Below, one piece after another: positions 30,913 to 39,954 of a DNA stretch of 64,000 bases. The notes beneath the pieces are model-generated. The model did not search any database and was not told the origin of the DNA. It was given only the letters and a program-made list of their open reading frames with translations. The position numbers and the translations under genes are program-made. The stretch comes from Paucimonas sp. (GTDB lineage: Bacteria; Pseudomonadota; Gammaproteobacteria; Pseudomonadales; Pseudomonadaceae). Within the stretch, counting starts at the first letter, position 1, and each line of letters starts with the position of its first letter. Location of the stretch: contig JAIRVG010000093.1 of the NCBI GenBank assembly GCA_031253995.1, forward strand, positions 108,161-172,160. The letters run 5' to 3'.

Positions 30913-32643
30913 CTAAGGAAGACTCGGCACCGCCCCCACCTTCCCGGCATCCGCCTGCTCCCGCCGGATCTTGTTCCGCCACAACCGATACGCCCGGATC
31001 CCCGCCCGCACCGAGCCATACAGCAGATGGTTATCCATCTCCCGCGCCAGCCCCGAGCGCACCAGCATGCGCAGGAACGCCCCGCGTGCCCGGGCAATCC
31101 CCAGCTCGATACCCTGGGCCTTCAGCGTATCCCGTACCTCCCGCAACGCCGCGATGCCGCTGACATCGATACTGCTCACCGCTTCGGCATCGAACAGCAC
31201 CGCCTTCGGATCCGGCTCGCGCTGTACCGCCTCCAGCAGGCGCATCTTGAAGTAGTCGGCGTTGAAGAACAGGATCGCGTCGTCGAAGCGGTACACCACC
31301 AGCCCCGGCACGGTGCGCGCGTCCTTGTGCCGGCTGATATCCACCTGTCCCTCGATCCCCGGCGCCCAGCCGAGCACCGCGTCGGTGGGCTGGTAGATGC
31401 TGTAGAGCAGGCGCAGGATCGCCAGGGTCACGGCGATGATGATCCCCGGCAACACGCCGACGCCGAGCACGCCAATGGTGGTCAGCACGCAGAGGAACAG
31501 TTCGAAGCGGCTCAGCGCCCAGATCTTCTTCAGCGACTGCACGTCGATCAGCCCCCAGCCGGCCATCAGCAGCACCGCACCCAATGCCGCCTGGGGAATC
31601 CAGGCCATGGGCGCGGTGAAGAACATCAGGATCACGGCGATCACCAGGGCGGCGACGATGCCCACCAGCTGGCTCTTGCCGCCGACCATGTCGTTGACCG
31701 CGGTGCGCGAGTCGGCGCCGCTGATGGCGAAGCCCTGGGACACCCCGGCGGCCAGGTTGGAGACGCCGAGGGCGACGAATTCATGGTTGGCGTTGATCGC
31801 ATAGCCGTGCCGCGCGGCGAAGCTGCGGGCGGTGAGCATGGCGCTGCAGAAACTCACCGTGGCGATACCCAGGGCGTCGCGCAGCAGGCTTTTCATTTCT
31901 TCCAGCGAGGTCTGCGGCCAGGCCAGCTCCGGCATGCCGCCGGGGACGTGGCCGAGCACCGCGACGCCATGGTCGTCGAGGCCGAACACCCCGGCGATGA
32001 GGGTGAACACCGCCACCGTCACCAGCGCCGAGGGCAGCTTGGGGTAGCGCCGCGGCAGCCAGATCAGCATGGCCAGCCCGGCGAGGCCGATGGCCAGGGT
32101 CAGCCAGTGGATCTCGCCGAGGCGCTCGAAGAAGTTGATCATGCTGAGGATGAAACCGTTGCCCTCGATCTTGAAGCCGACCACCTTGCCCAGTTGTCCG
32201 GCCAGCAGGCTCAGGCCGATGCCGTTGAGGTAGCCGATGAGGATGGGCCGCGAGAAGAAGCTGGCGATGAACCCGGCGCGGGCCACCCCGGCGCAGATCA
32301 GCATCAGGCCCACCAGCACGGTGACCACCACCGAGAGTTGCAGCAGGCGCTCCGGGTCGCCCATGGCCAGTGGCGCGATGGCCCCGGCGACCATGGCGCA
32401 GGTGGCGGCGTCGGGGCCGACCATCAGCTGGCGCGAGCTGCCCACCAGGGCATAGACGATCATCGGCAGGATGCACGCATACAGGCCCACCTGCGGCGGC
32501 AGGCCGGCGATCTGTGCGTAGGCGATGGCGATCGGGATCTGGATGGCGGCCACCGACAGGCCGGCCTGCACGTCCGGGCGGAACCACTCGCGACGGTAAT
32601 GCAGCAGGTTGGCCAGGCCCGGAAGCCAGCGGGAAAGAAACAT
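30913..32643 (-). CDS. SulP-family anion transporter with STAS domain
   Basis: A 576-residue inner-membrane anion transporter. The ATG at 32643 gives MFLSRWLPGLANLLHYRREWFRPDVQAGLSV (in parts), the usual SulP N-terminus, so the longer open frame is ignored. Family motifs: AIQIPIAIAYAQIAGLPPQVGLYA (about residues 32-55, in parts) and the STAS domain from about residue 445 (LVVYRFDDAILFFNADYFKMRL, VLFDAEAVSSIDVSG). Substrates in this family include sulfate, bicarbonate and dicarboxylates; this one cannot be assigned, and no carbonic anhydrase or sulfur gene is adjacent. Convergent with glpQ. Confidence 0.88.
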   Translation of the reverse strand: MFLSRWLPGLANLLHYRREWFRPDVQAGLSVAAIQIPIAIAYAQIAGLPPQVGLYACILPMIVYALVGSSRQLMVGPDAATCAMVAGAIAPLAMGDPERLLQLSVVVTVLVGLMLICAGVARAGFIASFFSRPILIGYLNGIGLSLLAGQLGKVVGFKIEGNGFILSMINFFERLGEIHWLTLAIGLAGLAMLIWLPRRYPKLPSALVTVAVFTLIAGVFGLDDHGVAVLGHVPGGMPELAWPQTSLEEMKSLLRDALGIATVSFCSAMLTARSFAARHGYAINANHEFVALGVSNLAAGVSQGFAISGADSRTAVNDMVGGKSQLVGIVAALVIAVILMFFTAPMAWIPQAALGAVLLMAGWGLIDVQSLKKIWALSRFELFLCVLTTIGVLGVGVLPGIIIAVTLAILRLLYSIYQPTDAVLGWAPGIEGQVDISRHKDARTVPGLVVYRFDDAILFFNADYFKMRLLEAVQREPDPKAVLFDAEAVSSIDVSGIAALREVRDTLKAQGIELGIARARGAFLRMLVRSGLAREMDNHLLYGSVRAGIRAYRLWRNKIRREQADAGKVGAVPSLP

Positions 32644-32792
32644 GTTCAGGTCCTTTTGATGTATCTGACAGACGCTAGCGCAATACCTCGGCACCCGGCG
32701 CTCCGAAGGGAGGCCGATGGTCGCTAGTAGGCATTTGGCCAGCATCCTACCCCAGGGGGAGGCAGATGGCGACGCATCGCGCGAAACATGGG

Positions 32793-33737
32793 TTACTCAG
32801 CCCACTCCGGATCCCCGGTGAACACCACGGTCAGCCAGCGATCCGGCCCCTCGCCGCCAATCGCATTGCCGATCTCATCCCGCCATGCATCCCACTCGGC
32901 AATATTCCGTGCCGCCATGGTCCGGGGCACGATGAAATACAGCTCGATCTCCCGCGAGCGCCCGACCTTGGCCACATAGGCCCGATACGACAACATGCTG
33001 TGCCGCTCGACGAACGCCTGCGCCACCTCGTCCACATGCTGCTTCAGGTCCCCCGGCGTCACCAGGAACATGTCCGCCAGCGCCTGGCGGATCACCGACA
33101 ACGGCAGCGGGATGATCACCAGGCACACCAGCCCCAGCACCGCCGGGTCGATATAGGGCGAGATCCACTCCCAGCGCGTGCCCTGCACCGCGATCCCCAC
33201 GCAGAAGGCGATCAGCAGCGCCGCAGTGATGCTCGCCGACATCACCCAACCCTTCACATCCATGCGCACGAAGTCGGAATTGATGGTCTTGTTGGCCCGC
33301 GCCTCGAACACCGCGATGGCCAGGCAGGCAGTCACGGTCAGCACCGCGTACACCAGGGCCACGCCGAACTCCAGCTCGCGCCCGCCTTCCAGCAGGCTGA
33401 GCACGGCGTTGATCAGCGCGTAGATCGCCACCCCGGTGAGCAGGATGCCGTTCAGCGCCAGGACCATCGGTTCCAGGTGCCAGAAACCCATGGTGAAACG
33501 CTCGCGCAGCTTGCGCGACATATGGGTGCGGGTGTGGGCGGTGATCAGCCGCACCACCACCAGCGACAGGCCGCTCATGCTGGCGTCGACCATGGAGTAG
33601 ACGCCGTCGAAGACGATCGAGAACGAACCCGAGGCGATGCCGAAACCGATGCCGATGGCGGCGATGAACAGGGTGACGGCGATGGAAGTACGCAGTACCC
33701 CCTGCTCGTCGGACAGATCGAAAAACCGCGTTGCCAC
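32793..33737 (-). CDS. cation diffusion facilitator family transporter
   Basis: A 314-residue inner-membrane CDF transporter. About six hydrophobic helices are visible, with the metal-site regions SIVFDGVYSMVDASMSGLSLV (about residues 39-59) in TM2 and NSDFVRMDVKGWVMSASI (about 158-175) in TM5. In these the usual HxxxD pairs are replaced by D...D, which suggests an iron, manganese or other metal preference rather than typical zinc. The C-terminal domain (about 220-314) is cytoplasmic and contains a long VDEVAQAFVERHSMLSYRAYVAKVG segment. It lies 30 bp after the chemoreceptor stop on the same strand. Confidence 0.82.
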   Translation of the reverse strand: MATRFFDLSDEQGVLRTSIAVTLFIAAIGIGFGIASGSFSIVFDGVYSMVDASMSGLSLVVVRLITAHTRTHMSRKLRERFTMGFWHLEPMVLALNGILLTGVAIYALINAVLSLLEGGRELEFGVALVYAVLTVTACLAIAVFEARANKTINSDFVRMDVKGWVMSASITAALLIAFCVGIAVQGTRWEWISPYIDPAVLGLVCLVIIPLPLSVIRQALADMFLVTPGDLKQHVDEVAQAFVERHSMLSYRAYVAKVGRSREIELYFIVPRTMAARNIAEWDAWRDEIGNAIGGEGPDRWLTVVFTGDPEWAE

Positions 33738-33767
33738 TCAGGGCCTCCTCAATAAAACGCCGGGCCG

Positions 33768-35834
33768 TCAGACCCGGAATTGCTCCATCAGCGCCTGCTG
33801 CTGGTTGGCCAGGCGGTTCAGTGCCTGGCTGATGCGCGCCGATTCGTCGGCCTGGCCGGACAAGGATTCGGTGACGTCGCGAATGCCGGCGACATTGCGG
33901 TTGACCTCCTCGGCCACCGCACTCTGTTCCTCGGCGGCGGAGGCGATCTGCAGGTTCATGTCGCTGATCACCGTGACCGCCTCGCCGACCCGTTGCAGGG
34001 CCGGCACCGCCTGTTGCATGCGCTCGACGCTGTCCTTGGCCTGGCGCTGGCCGTCCTGCATGGCTTCGACCACGCCCTGGGTACCACCCTGCAAAGCTTC
34101 GATCACCTGGCGGATTTCTTCCACCGACACCTGTGTACGCTGGGCCAGGTTGCGCACCTCGTCGGCGACCACGGCGAAACCGCGTCCCGCCTCGCCGGCG
34201 CGGGCGGCCTCGATGGCGGCGTTGAGGGCCAGCAGGTTGGTCTGCTCGGCGATGGCGCGGATCACTTCCAGCACCGAGCCGATCTGGTCGCTACGTCCGG
34301 CCAGGGCCTGCACCCGCTCCATGGCCAGGTCCATGTCGGCCGCCAACTGGTCGATGGCCTTGCGGGTGATGCCCACCAGTTCCAGGCCTTCACGGGTGGC
34401 CTGGTCGGCACCGCGTGCAGCCTGGGCGGCCTGGGCCGCGTTGTTGGCGACGTCGTGGGCGGTGGCGCTCATCTCGTTGGCGGCGGTGGCCACCTGTTCG
34501 ATCTCGCGCTGCTGGAGCTGCATGCCGCCGCTGGTCTGGCTGGCGATGGCGGCGGACTGGTCGGCGGTGCCGCGGGCTTCCTGCAGCGAGCCCTTGACCT
34601 GGACGATCACCGGTTGGAGCTTGTCGAGGAAACGGTTGAACCAGCCGCTGAGCTGGCCCAGTTCGTCATCGCGGGAATAGTCCAGGCGCTGGGTCAGGTC
34701 GCCGTCGCCGCTGGCGATCTCACGCAGGCGCTCGGCCACGGCAAGGATCGGCCGGGTCACGCCGCGGGCGGTCAGCCACACCAGCACCAGGCCGGCCAGG
34801 GCGGTCACCAGGGCGATCAGCAGATTGAGCAGGTTGGCGTTCTGGTTGCTGGCGTCGAGGCGCTGGTTGAGCTGGATGGCCGGGGCCTGCAGCACGGCCT
34901 GGGGGATTTCCAGCAGCACCTGCCAGGGCGCGGCATCGGGGATCGGCGCGAACGGCCGGCTGGTGCGCATCACGCCAGCTTCCACCGCCGCGGGCAGCGG
35001 CTTGCTCAGTTGCGTGGCGTCGGCGCTGTGCCCGGCCAGCAGGCCGGCGGGGCTGACGATGCTGACCTGGCCCTGGCCGTCGAACAGCTCCTGGCGACCG
35101 GCCAGGGCCAGTTGCTGCAGGTTGTCGAGACCGATGTCGAGGCCGACCACGCCGACCACCTTGCCGTTGTCCAGCAGCGGCAGGGCGATGCTGGTCATCA
35201 GCACCTTCTTGCCGTTGACCTCGTCGAAGTACGGATCGAGCACGCAGGCCCTGGCCGTTTCCAGCGGGCAGGTCAGCCAGCGGTTGTAGGGCGAGCCGTT
35301 GGCGCCGACGCTGGCGTCGGCGAGCATGGATTCGGGCATGGCCTCGGACTCCAGTTCGCCGCCGGCGTTGCGCGACCAGTACAGGGAGAAACGGCCGCTG
35401 TCGTTGCTGCCCAGTTCGGCCTGGCCGCTGAAGCGGGCGTCCTGCTGGTCGAGGGCGCCCGGCTGGAACACCAGGTACAGGCCGATCAGGTCAGGGTTGC
35501 CGGCCAGCGCCGCGCGGGCCTGGGTCACCAGGGCCTGGCGCAGGTCGCCGTCGTCGCGCTGGCGCAGCACCGAGGCCAGGCGGGCGAAGCCGTTGCCGTA
35601 CTGGTAGGCATCCATGAAGTAGCGCTGGATGCGCAGCGCCTGGGTCTCGCCGTGGGCCTGCAGGCGCAGGCGGGCGTTGTGGTCGAGCAGTTCGGTGTTG
35701 GCGGCGAAGACTTCGGCCGCGCTGCGGCGCGACTGGGTCAGCGAGGTGACGGCAAGGACAACGACGATCGCCAGCAGGCACAGGCCGGCAAGCAGGATGA
35801 TCTTCCACTGGATGGACAGGCGGCGCGGGAGCAT
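33768..35834 (-). CDS. methyl-accepting chemotaxis protein with dCache sensor
   Basis: A 688-residue chemoreceptor. TM1 is at residues 10-30 (IILLAGLCLLAIVVVLAVTS). The periplasmic part (about 30-330) is a double Cache with YWSRNAGGELESEAMPESM, YNRWLTCPLETARACVLDPY and VVGVVGLDIGLDNLQQLAL. TM2 (about 340-362) leads to a HAMP domain (TRPILAVAERLREIASGDGD) and the signalling tip EQTNLLALNAAIEAARAGEA. It lies 65 bp downstream of puuP on the same strand. From this context and overall resemblance to McpU/TlpQ receptors it may sense polyamines, but ligand residues were not verified. It ends ...LMEQFRV without a C-terminal pentapeptide for CheR. Confidence 0.88.
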   Translation of the reverse strand: MLPRRLSIQWKIILLAGLCLLAIVVVLAVTSLTQSRRSAAEVFAANTELLDHNARLRLQAHGETQALRIQRYFMDAYQYGNGFARLASVLRQRDDGDLRQALVTQARAALAGNPDLIGLYLVFQPGALDQQDARFSGQAELGSNDSGRFSLYWSRNAGGELESEAMPESMLADASVGANGSPYNRWLTCPLETARACVLDPYFDEVNGKKVLMTSIALPLLDNGKVVGVVGLDIGLDNLQQLALAGRQELFDGQGQVSIVSPAGLLAGHSADATQLSKPLPAAVEAGVMRTSRPFAPIPDAAPWQVLLEIPQAVLQAPAIQLNQRLDASNQNANLLNLLIALVTALAGLVLVWLTARGVTRPILAVAERLREIASGDGDLTQRLDYSRDDELGQLSGWFNRFLDKLQPVIVQVKGSLQEARGTADQSAAIASQTSGGMQLQQREIEQVATAANEMSATAHDVANNAAQAAQAARGADQATREGLELVGITRKAIDQLAADMDLAMERVQALAGRSDQIGSVLEVIRAIAEQTNLLALNAAIEAARAGEAGRGFAVVADEVRNLAQRTQVSVEEIRQVIEALQGGTQGVVEAMQDGQRQAKDSVERMQQAVPALQRVGEAVTVISDMNLQIASAAEEQSAVAEEVNRNVAGIRDVTESLSGQADESARISQALNRLANQQQALMEQFRV

Positions 35835-35899
35835 GAGGGTTTTCCTTCTCGGTCATGAACGACGCCCGCGATCCTCGCGGGCGTCGTCGACAGGCGGTC

Positions 35900-37252
35900 T
35901 CACTCGGCGAGGTAACTCGGTGGCGCGACCCGGAAGGCCTTGGTCAGGCGCGCCAGGTAGAGCAGGCCGCACAGGGCCCAGATACCGCCGAACACCAGCG
36001 AATGCTCGTTCAGGTCGAGCCACAGCACGGCGATGATGCAGAAGCCGATGGTGGGCAGCACCAGGTGCTTGAGCTTGTTCGCCCATCCCTGCTTCAGGCC
36101 CTGGCGAACGTAGCAATGATTGATGACCGACAGGTTGACGAAGCTGAACGCCACCAGCGCGCCGAAGTTGATGATCGAAGTGGCGGTGACCAGGTCGAAG
36201 AAGATCGCCGACAGCGCGATCACGCCAACGATGACGATGTTCAGCACCGGGGTCTTGTAGCGCGAGTGCAGGCGGGCGAACAGGAAGTGCGGGATCACCT
36301 TGTCGCGGCCCATCACGTAGAGAAGGCGCGAGACGCTGGTCTGCGAGGCCAGGCCCGAGGCGATGGTGTTGATCACGGTGCAGGCGATGAAGATCGACTG
36401 GAACAGCTTGCCGCCGACGTACAGGGCGATTTCCGGCAGGGCGGCTTCGTGGTCCTGGAAGCGGTCCATGGTCGGGAAATAGGCCTGGATGAAGAACGAG
36501 GTGAGGATGAACACCGCACCGCCGATCAGCGCGGTGAGGAAGATCGCCCGCGGGATGATCTTTTCCGGCTGGTGGGTTTCTTCCGAGAGGGTGGTCACCG
36601 CGTCGAAGCCCAGGAACGAGAAGCAGAGGATGGTCGCCCCGGCCATCAGCGCGCCGAACTGCGCCTTGTCGTCGACGAAGGGGGTCAGGCTCCACGGCGT
36701 ACCCAGGCCTTCGCCCTGGTGCAGGCCGCGCAGGCACAGGTAGATGAACACCGACATGATCGCGATCTGCACGCCGACGAATAGCACGTTGAAGCTGGCC
36801 ACCAGGTTGATGCTGCGGATGTTGATCAGGGTGATGAGGGTGACGAAGCCGACCACCCAGGTCCACTCGGGCACTTCGGGGAACATCGCCGACAGGTACA
36901 TCTTGGCCAGCAGGGCGTTGACCATCGGCAGCAGCAGGTAGTCCAGCAGCGACGACCAGCCCACCAGGAAGCCGACATGGGGGCTGATGGCTTTCTGGGT
37001 GTAGGTGTACGCCGAACCGGATTGCGGGAAATGCCGCACCAGCACGCCATAGCTCACGGCGGTGAACAGGATGCCCAGCAGGGCCAGGATGTAGGCGCTG
37101 GGCACGTGGCCGGACGTGAGGCCGGAAACGATGCCGAAGGTGTCGAACACGGTCATTGGCGTGAGGTACGCCAGGCCGATGATCACCACCTGCCACAGGC
37201 GCAGGGACTTGCGAAGCTGGTGGTTGCCGTGGGTGCTGTGCTCAGGCTGCAT
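35900..37252 (-). CDS. puuP: putrescine importer, APC superfamily
   Basis: A 450-residue inner-membrane permease. It matches E. coli PuuP closely as I recall it: LRKSLRLWQVVIIGLAYLTP (about residues 12-31), TVFDTFGIVSGLTSGHVPSAY, GSAYTYTQKAISPHVGFLVG, CFSFLGFDAVTTLSEETH and ASGLASQTSVSRLLYVMGRD, with 12 hydrophobic helices. It takes up putrescine with protons. AGGAG precedes the ATG by 9 nt. The start codon is inside a 28-codon upstream ORF that ends at 37242. A chemoreceptor gene follows after 65 bp, giving a sensing-plus-uptake unit. Confidence 0.9.
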   Translation of the reverse strand: MQPEHSTHGNHQLRKSLRLWQVVIIGLAYLTPMTVFDTFGIVSGLTSGHVPSAYILALLGILFTAVSYGVLVRHFPQSGSAYTYTQKAISPHVGFLVGWSSLLDYLLLPMVNALLAKMYLSAMFPEVPEWTWVVGFVTLITLINIRSINLVASFNVLFVGVQIAIMSVFIYLCLRGLHQGEGLGTPWSLTPFVDDKAQFGALMAGATILCFSFLGFDAVTTLSEETHQPEKIIPRAIFLTALIGGAVFILTSFFIQAYFPTMDRFQDHEAALPEIALYVGGKLFQSIFIACTVINTIASGLASQTSVSRLLYVMGRDKVIPHFLFARLHSRYKTPVLNIVIVGVIALSAIFFDLVTATSIINFGALVAFSFVNLSVINHCYVRQGLKQGWANKLKHLVLPTIGFCIIAVLWLDLNEHSLVFGGIWALCGLLYLARLTKAFRVAPPSYLAE

Positions 37253-37328
37253 GCGGGCGATGCTCCTGGGACGAGTGCACGGACGGGGGTTGCAACGGGC
37301 ACGGCAAGGTCGAGCGGGTGGGCTCCAT
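37242..37328 (-). CDS. candidate upstream ORF (leader peptide) of puuP
   Basis: Open frame of 28 codons starting ATG at 37328 and ending TGA at 37242-37244, thus overlapping the first 11 bases of puuP in another frame. An AAAAGGTG ribosome-binding sequence stands 6 nt before the ATG, better than many real genes. The peptide is Pro-, Ser- and His-rich (MEPTRSTLPC..., ends HRPHAA) and includes consecutive Pro codons. It may couple puuP translation to its own or act as a regulatory leader. AACAACA just before the ATG resembles a partial Crc target. No family is known. Confidence 0.45.
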   Translation of the reverse strand: MEPTRSTLPCPLQPPSVHSSQEHRPHAA

Positions 37329-37796
37329 GTTGTTCACCTTTTATGTTGGAGCTGGGGTTGGCGCGGGCGAGGCGCCGATGTCACTGGCAGGACCGAAAGG
37401 CAAAACATGACGCGCAGGCGCGCGGACACCGAGGCGTCAGGCAGCGGCGCTGTTGTTTTTCCTTATCGGGCGCTGGGCAAGGTGGGAAAAATAAGAAACG
37501 AAATGCAGGGTGCGCGTCAAGTAAATCGTTACATTATTTTTCTTTCATGACTTTTTAGCGACGTTTTCTGTGGTTTTTATCGCCAGGACGACATTTTTGC
37601 CGGATGGGTGGTTTTTGCTGTGCGTAAAAATTTACATGGCACTTGGAGAGCATGGATCAGTGGTTCGATGCGAAAGACGCATTCTTCAACGGCCAGGTGG
37701 GGGAGGCAAAAGGTAGTTTGTACCTTGAAGCTACCGGGACAGTAGTCAGTCCGACGATTGGTTCTGTGGGGGAGGGGTGGAGCAGGAGGGGGAAGC
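37329..37796. other. intergenic region puuP - tRNA-Gly, with promoter-like sequence
   Basis: 468 bp. AT-rich at 37460-37640. On the minus strand TTGACG (37515-37520) and TCTTAT (37491-37496) are separated by 18 bp, a reasonable sigma-70 promoter for puuP, giving a leader of about 230 nt. No other gene is supported. Open frames here do not have ribosome-binding sites. Confidence 0.35.
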
Positions 37797-37870
37797 TGGA
37801 GCGGGTGAAGGGAATCGAACCCTCGTTATCAGCTTGGGAAGCTGGAGTAATGCCATTATACGACACCCGC
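37797..37870 (-). tRNA. glyU: tRNA-Gly, anticodon CCC
   Basis: The minus strand gives a complete 74-nt tRNA with an encoded CCA end. The acceptor stem GCGGGTG pairs with CACCCGC, the discriminator is T, the T-arm contains GGTTCGATTCC, and the anticodon loop TTCCCAA places CCC at positions 34-36. The sequence closely resembles E. coli glyU. The first pair of the anticodon stem (C-A) is a mismatch. No integrated element abuts it in this window. Confidence 0.95.
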
Positions 37871-38018
37871 TTGCAGGGCCACTTTGTACCAGAATCGCGA
37901 AACGATTTGAAGCCTTTATCGATCTTGCGTGCGTGCGACCCGTAGCGCCAGGGCGGTGATCTCGTTTGGCCGGGTTAGCCGTCGATCCTGCTGGCCGGGC
38001 TACAGGTGCCCGTTTCCT

Positions 38019-38900
38019 TCAGATGGCCAATGCATGCTGGCCTTGCACGTACTGGTAGCGCGCGCGGTGTTCACGCTGCGGCTTGAGGAAGTCGATCAGC
38101 ACGTCGCGGGTGTCGCGGCAGGCGGATTTGTTTTCCATGTCCAGGAAGTGCCCGGCACCACGGATCTCGCGGAAGTGCGAATTGCGCACATGACGGCTGA
38201 ACTGCCGCGCATCCTCGATGGTGGTGTACTCGTCCAGGTCGCCATTGACGAACAGCACCGGGATGTCGATGACCTTGGCCGACTGCAACGCGCGTTCCAG
38301 GTCGTGGTCGAGCACCTGGTGGATGTGGAAGTGCATCTGCGCGTATTCGTGGGTGTCCAGGCTGCTGACGTGCCGGTAGTTGAAGCGTTTGAACAGCGGC
38401 GGCAGGTACTTGCCGATGGTGTCGTTGACCAGGTTGCCGACCTGGTAGCGATCGCACTCGCTGAGGTACTTCGAGCCGCGTTCGAGGTAGTCGCGCATCG
38501 GTTCGTTGATCACCGGCGAGAACGAACTGACCACTGCCCGCTCGATGCGCCGCGGCTTGTGGGCCAGGGCCATGAGGGTGCAGGCACCACCCCAGGAGAA
38601 CGACATGACCTGGTCGGCGGCGAAGTGGTCGATCAGTTCCAGGAGGATCTGCCCCTCGGTTTCCTTGGTCAGCAGACGCTCGTGGCGGTTGTGGGGCTTG
38701 GACTTGCCGGCGTACGGCTGGTCGTAGAGCACCACGTTGAATTGCGGGTGAAGATTGCGCACCGCCTGGGCGAACGACGCCGTGGTGGCGAGCGAGCCGT
38801 TGATCAGGATGATCGTCTTCTCGGCTTCTTGCGAACGGTAGAACTCCGTGTAAACCCGGTACTGCCCCTGTATGTCCAGCACAGCTATTTCTGGCCTCAT
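38019..38900 (-). CDS. phaG: (R)-3-hydroxyacyl-ACP:CoA transacylase / thioesterase PhaG
   Basis: A 293-residue alpha/beta hydrolase that takes 3-hydroxyacyl groups from fatty-acid synthesis toward medium-chain polyhydroxyalkanoate. The start at 38900 gives MRPEIAVLDIQGQYRVYTEFY, the N-terminus I remember for P. putida PhaG, and much of the rest matches (FAQAVRNLHPQFNVVLYDQP, SSFSPVINEPMRDYLERG, YRHVSSLDTHEYAQMHFHIH). The triad is visible: Ser102 in MSFSWGGA, Asp in NGDLDEYTT, His in GAGHFLDMEN. It is related to RhlA. No PHA polymerase gene is near, which is normal for phaG. The promoter should lie in the 325-bp gap upstream. Confidence 0.93.
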   Translation of the reverse strand: MRPEIAVLDIQGQYRVYTEFYRSQEAEKTIILINGSLATTASFAQAVRNLHPQFNVVLYDQPYAGKSKPHNRHERLLTKETEGQILLELIDHFAADQVMSFSWGGACTLMALAHKPRRIERAVVSSFSPVINEPMRDYLERGSKYLSECDRYQVGNLVNDTIGKYLPPLFKRFNYRHVSSLDTHEYAQMHFHIHQVLDHDLERALQSAKVIDIPVLFVNGDLDEYTTIEDARQFSRHVRNSHFREIRGAGHFLDMENKSACRDTRDVLIDFLKPQREHRARYQYVQGQHALAI

Positions 38901-39225
38901 GTCATCGACTCCTGGCGCAAAAAATGGGTATCCGTCCAAGCAAGCTTGCACGTTCTATGTGACAGGTAGGCATACGCCTTAGAGTGAATCGAGGGCCCCT
39001 TGTCGATCCGTTACAGGCGTGGTCGACGGGTATTGTTATAGGCGGGCGATTTCACCGGACGCCCGCGCTTCGAGGTGCGGGTCACCGGCAAAAAGGTGTC
39101 TTGGACTACGAGCGTGACTGATAAGTCACATGAAGACCGACGATTCGATTCAAGCAGCCGATCCCGGATGCCGCAAGTGCCGTTCGGGTAATTTGCGCAA
39201 ATTTTTTACCCGACGGTCGCAGGCG
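38901..39225. other. intergenic region phaG - rsuA
   Basis: 325 bp between two minus-strand genes. The hairpin CGGGTAA / TTACCCG around TTTGCGCAAA at 39185-39211 could end the rsuA transcript. A short palindrome (GCAAGCTTGC) at about 38940-38949 lies near the likely phaG promoter. No gene is seen. Confidence 0.35.
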
Positions 39226-39918
39226 TCAGATCGGCAGGATTTCGTCGGCGCGCAGGGCGCGGTACTGGCCGGGGGCAAGCTGCGGGTCCAGCACCAGGGG
39301 GCCCATGCTTTCGCGATGCAGGCGCACGACCTTGTTGTCGTAGTGGCCGAACATGCGCTTCACCTGGTGATAGCGGCCCTCGACGATGCTCAGCCGGGCA
39401 CTGTGGCTGCCCAGCGGAATCAGTTCAGCGGGCTGCGTGGTCAGGTCTTCGAAGGCGAAGTAGAAACCCTCGCGGAAGCGCTCGACGTACCCGGCCTCGA
39501 TCGGCTGCTCGGTCTCGACGTAGTAGACCTTGGGCAACTTGGTCTGCGGCTGGGTCAGGCGCCGCGACCACTGGCCGTCGTTGGTCAGGATCAGCAGGCC
39601 GGTGGTGTTGAAGTCGAGGCGCCCGGCGATGTGCAGGTCGTCCTTGTCCGGCTCGTCGATCAGGTCGAGCACGGTGCGGTGCTCGGGATCGCGGGTGGCG
39701 CTGACGCAACCTTCGGGCTTGTGCAGCATGAAGTAGCGCGCCGGGCGCCCGGCCTGCAGCACCTGGTCGTCGACCTCGACACGGCTGAACACCCGCACTT
39801 CGTGCTTCGGATCGCCCACCGCCACGCCATCCACGCGCACCCGCCGTTCCACCAGCAGCAGGCGCACTTGCTGGCGATTGAAGCAGGGCAGGTTGGCGAG
39901 GAAACGGTCGAGGCGCAT
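39226..39918 (-). CDS. rsuA: 16S rRNA pseudouridine(516) synthase
   Basis: A 230-residue pseudouridine synthase of the RsuA group. An N-terminal S4-type RNA-binding domain (MRLDRFLANLPCFNRQQVRLLL, in parts, with RRVRVDG) is followed by the catalytic domain. Catalytic Asp102 lies in GRLDFNTTGLLILTNDG, at the same position as in E. coli RsuA. The second conserved motif is EGRYHQVKRMF (about residues 188-198). It modifies U516 of 16S rRNA. A hairpin MITE is inserted just upstream of its start, between it and the Cys-rich gene, and could affect its promoter. Confidence 0.92.
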   Translation of the reverse strand: MRLDRFLANLPCFNRQQVRLLLVERRVRVDGVAVGDPKHEVRVFSRVEVDDQVLQAGRPARYFMLHKPEGCVSATRDPEHRTVLDLIDEPDKDDLHIAGRLDFNTTGLLILTNDGQWSRRLTQPQTKLPKVYYVETEQPIEAGYVERFREGFYFAFEDLTTQPAELIPLGSHSARLSIVEGRYHQVKRMFGHYDNKVVRLHRESMGPLVLDPQLAPGQYRALRADEILPI

Positions 39919-39954
39919 GGCGGGGCAGGGCTGGGAAAAGGGTGCGCAGTCTAG

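Noticed and set aside
32644..32745. N-terminal extension of the SulP transporter
   Set aside because: Family sequence begins at the ATG at 32643; the extension has a non-family, Cys/Arg-rich sequence.
37643..37945. A 100-codon plus-strand ORF containing GIEPSLSAWEAG
   Set aside because: It is the antisense reading of tRNA-Gly, a well-known source of false protein annotations, and lacks a ribosome-binding site.
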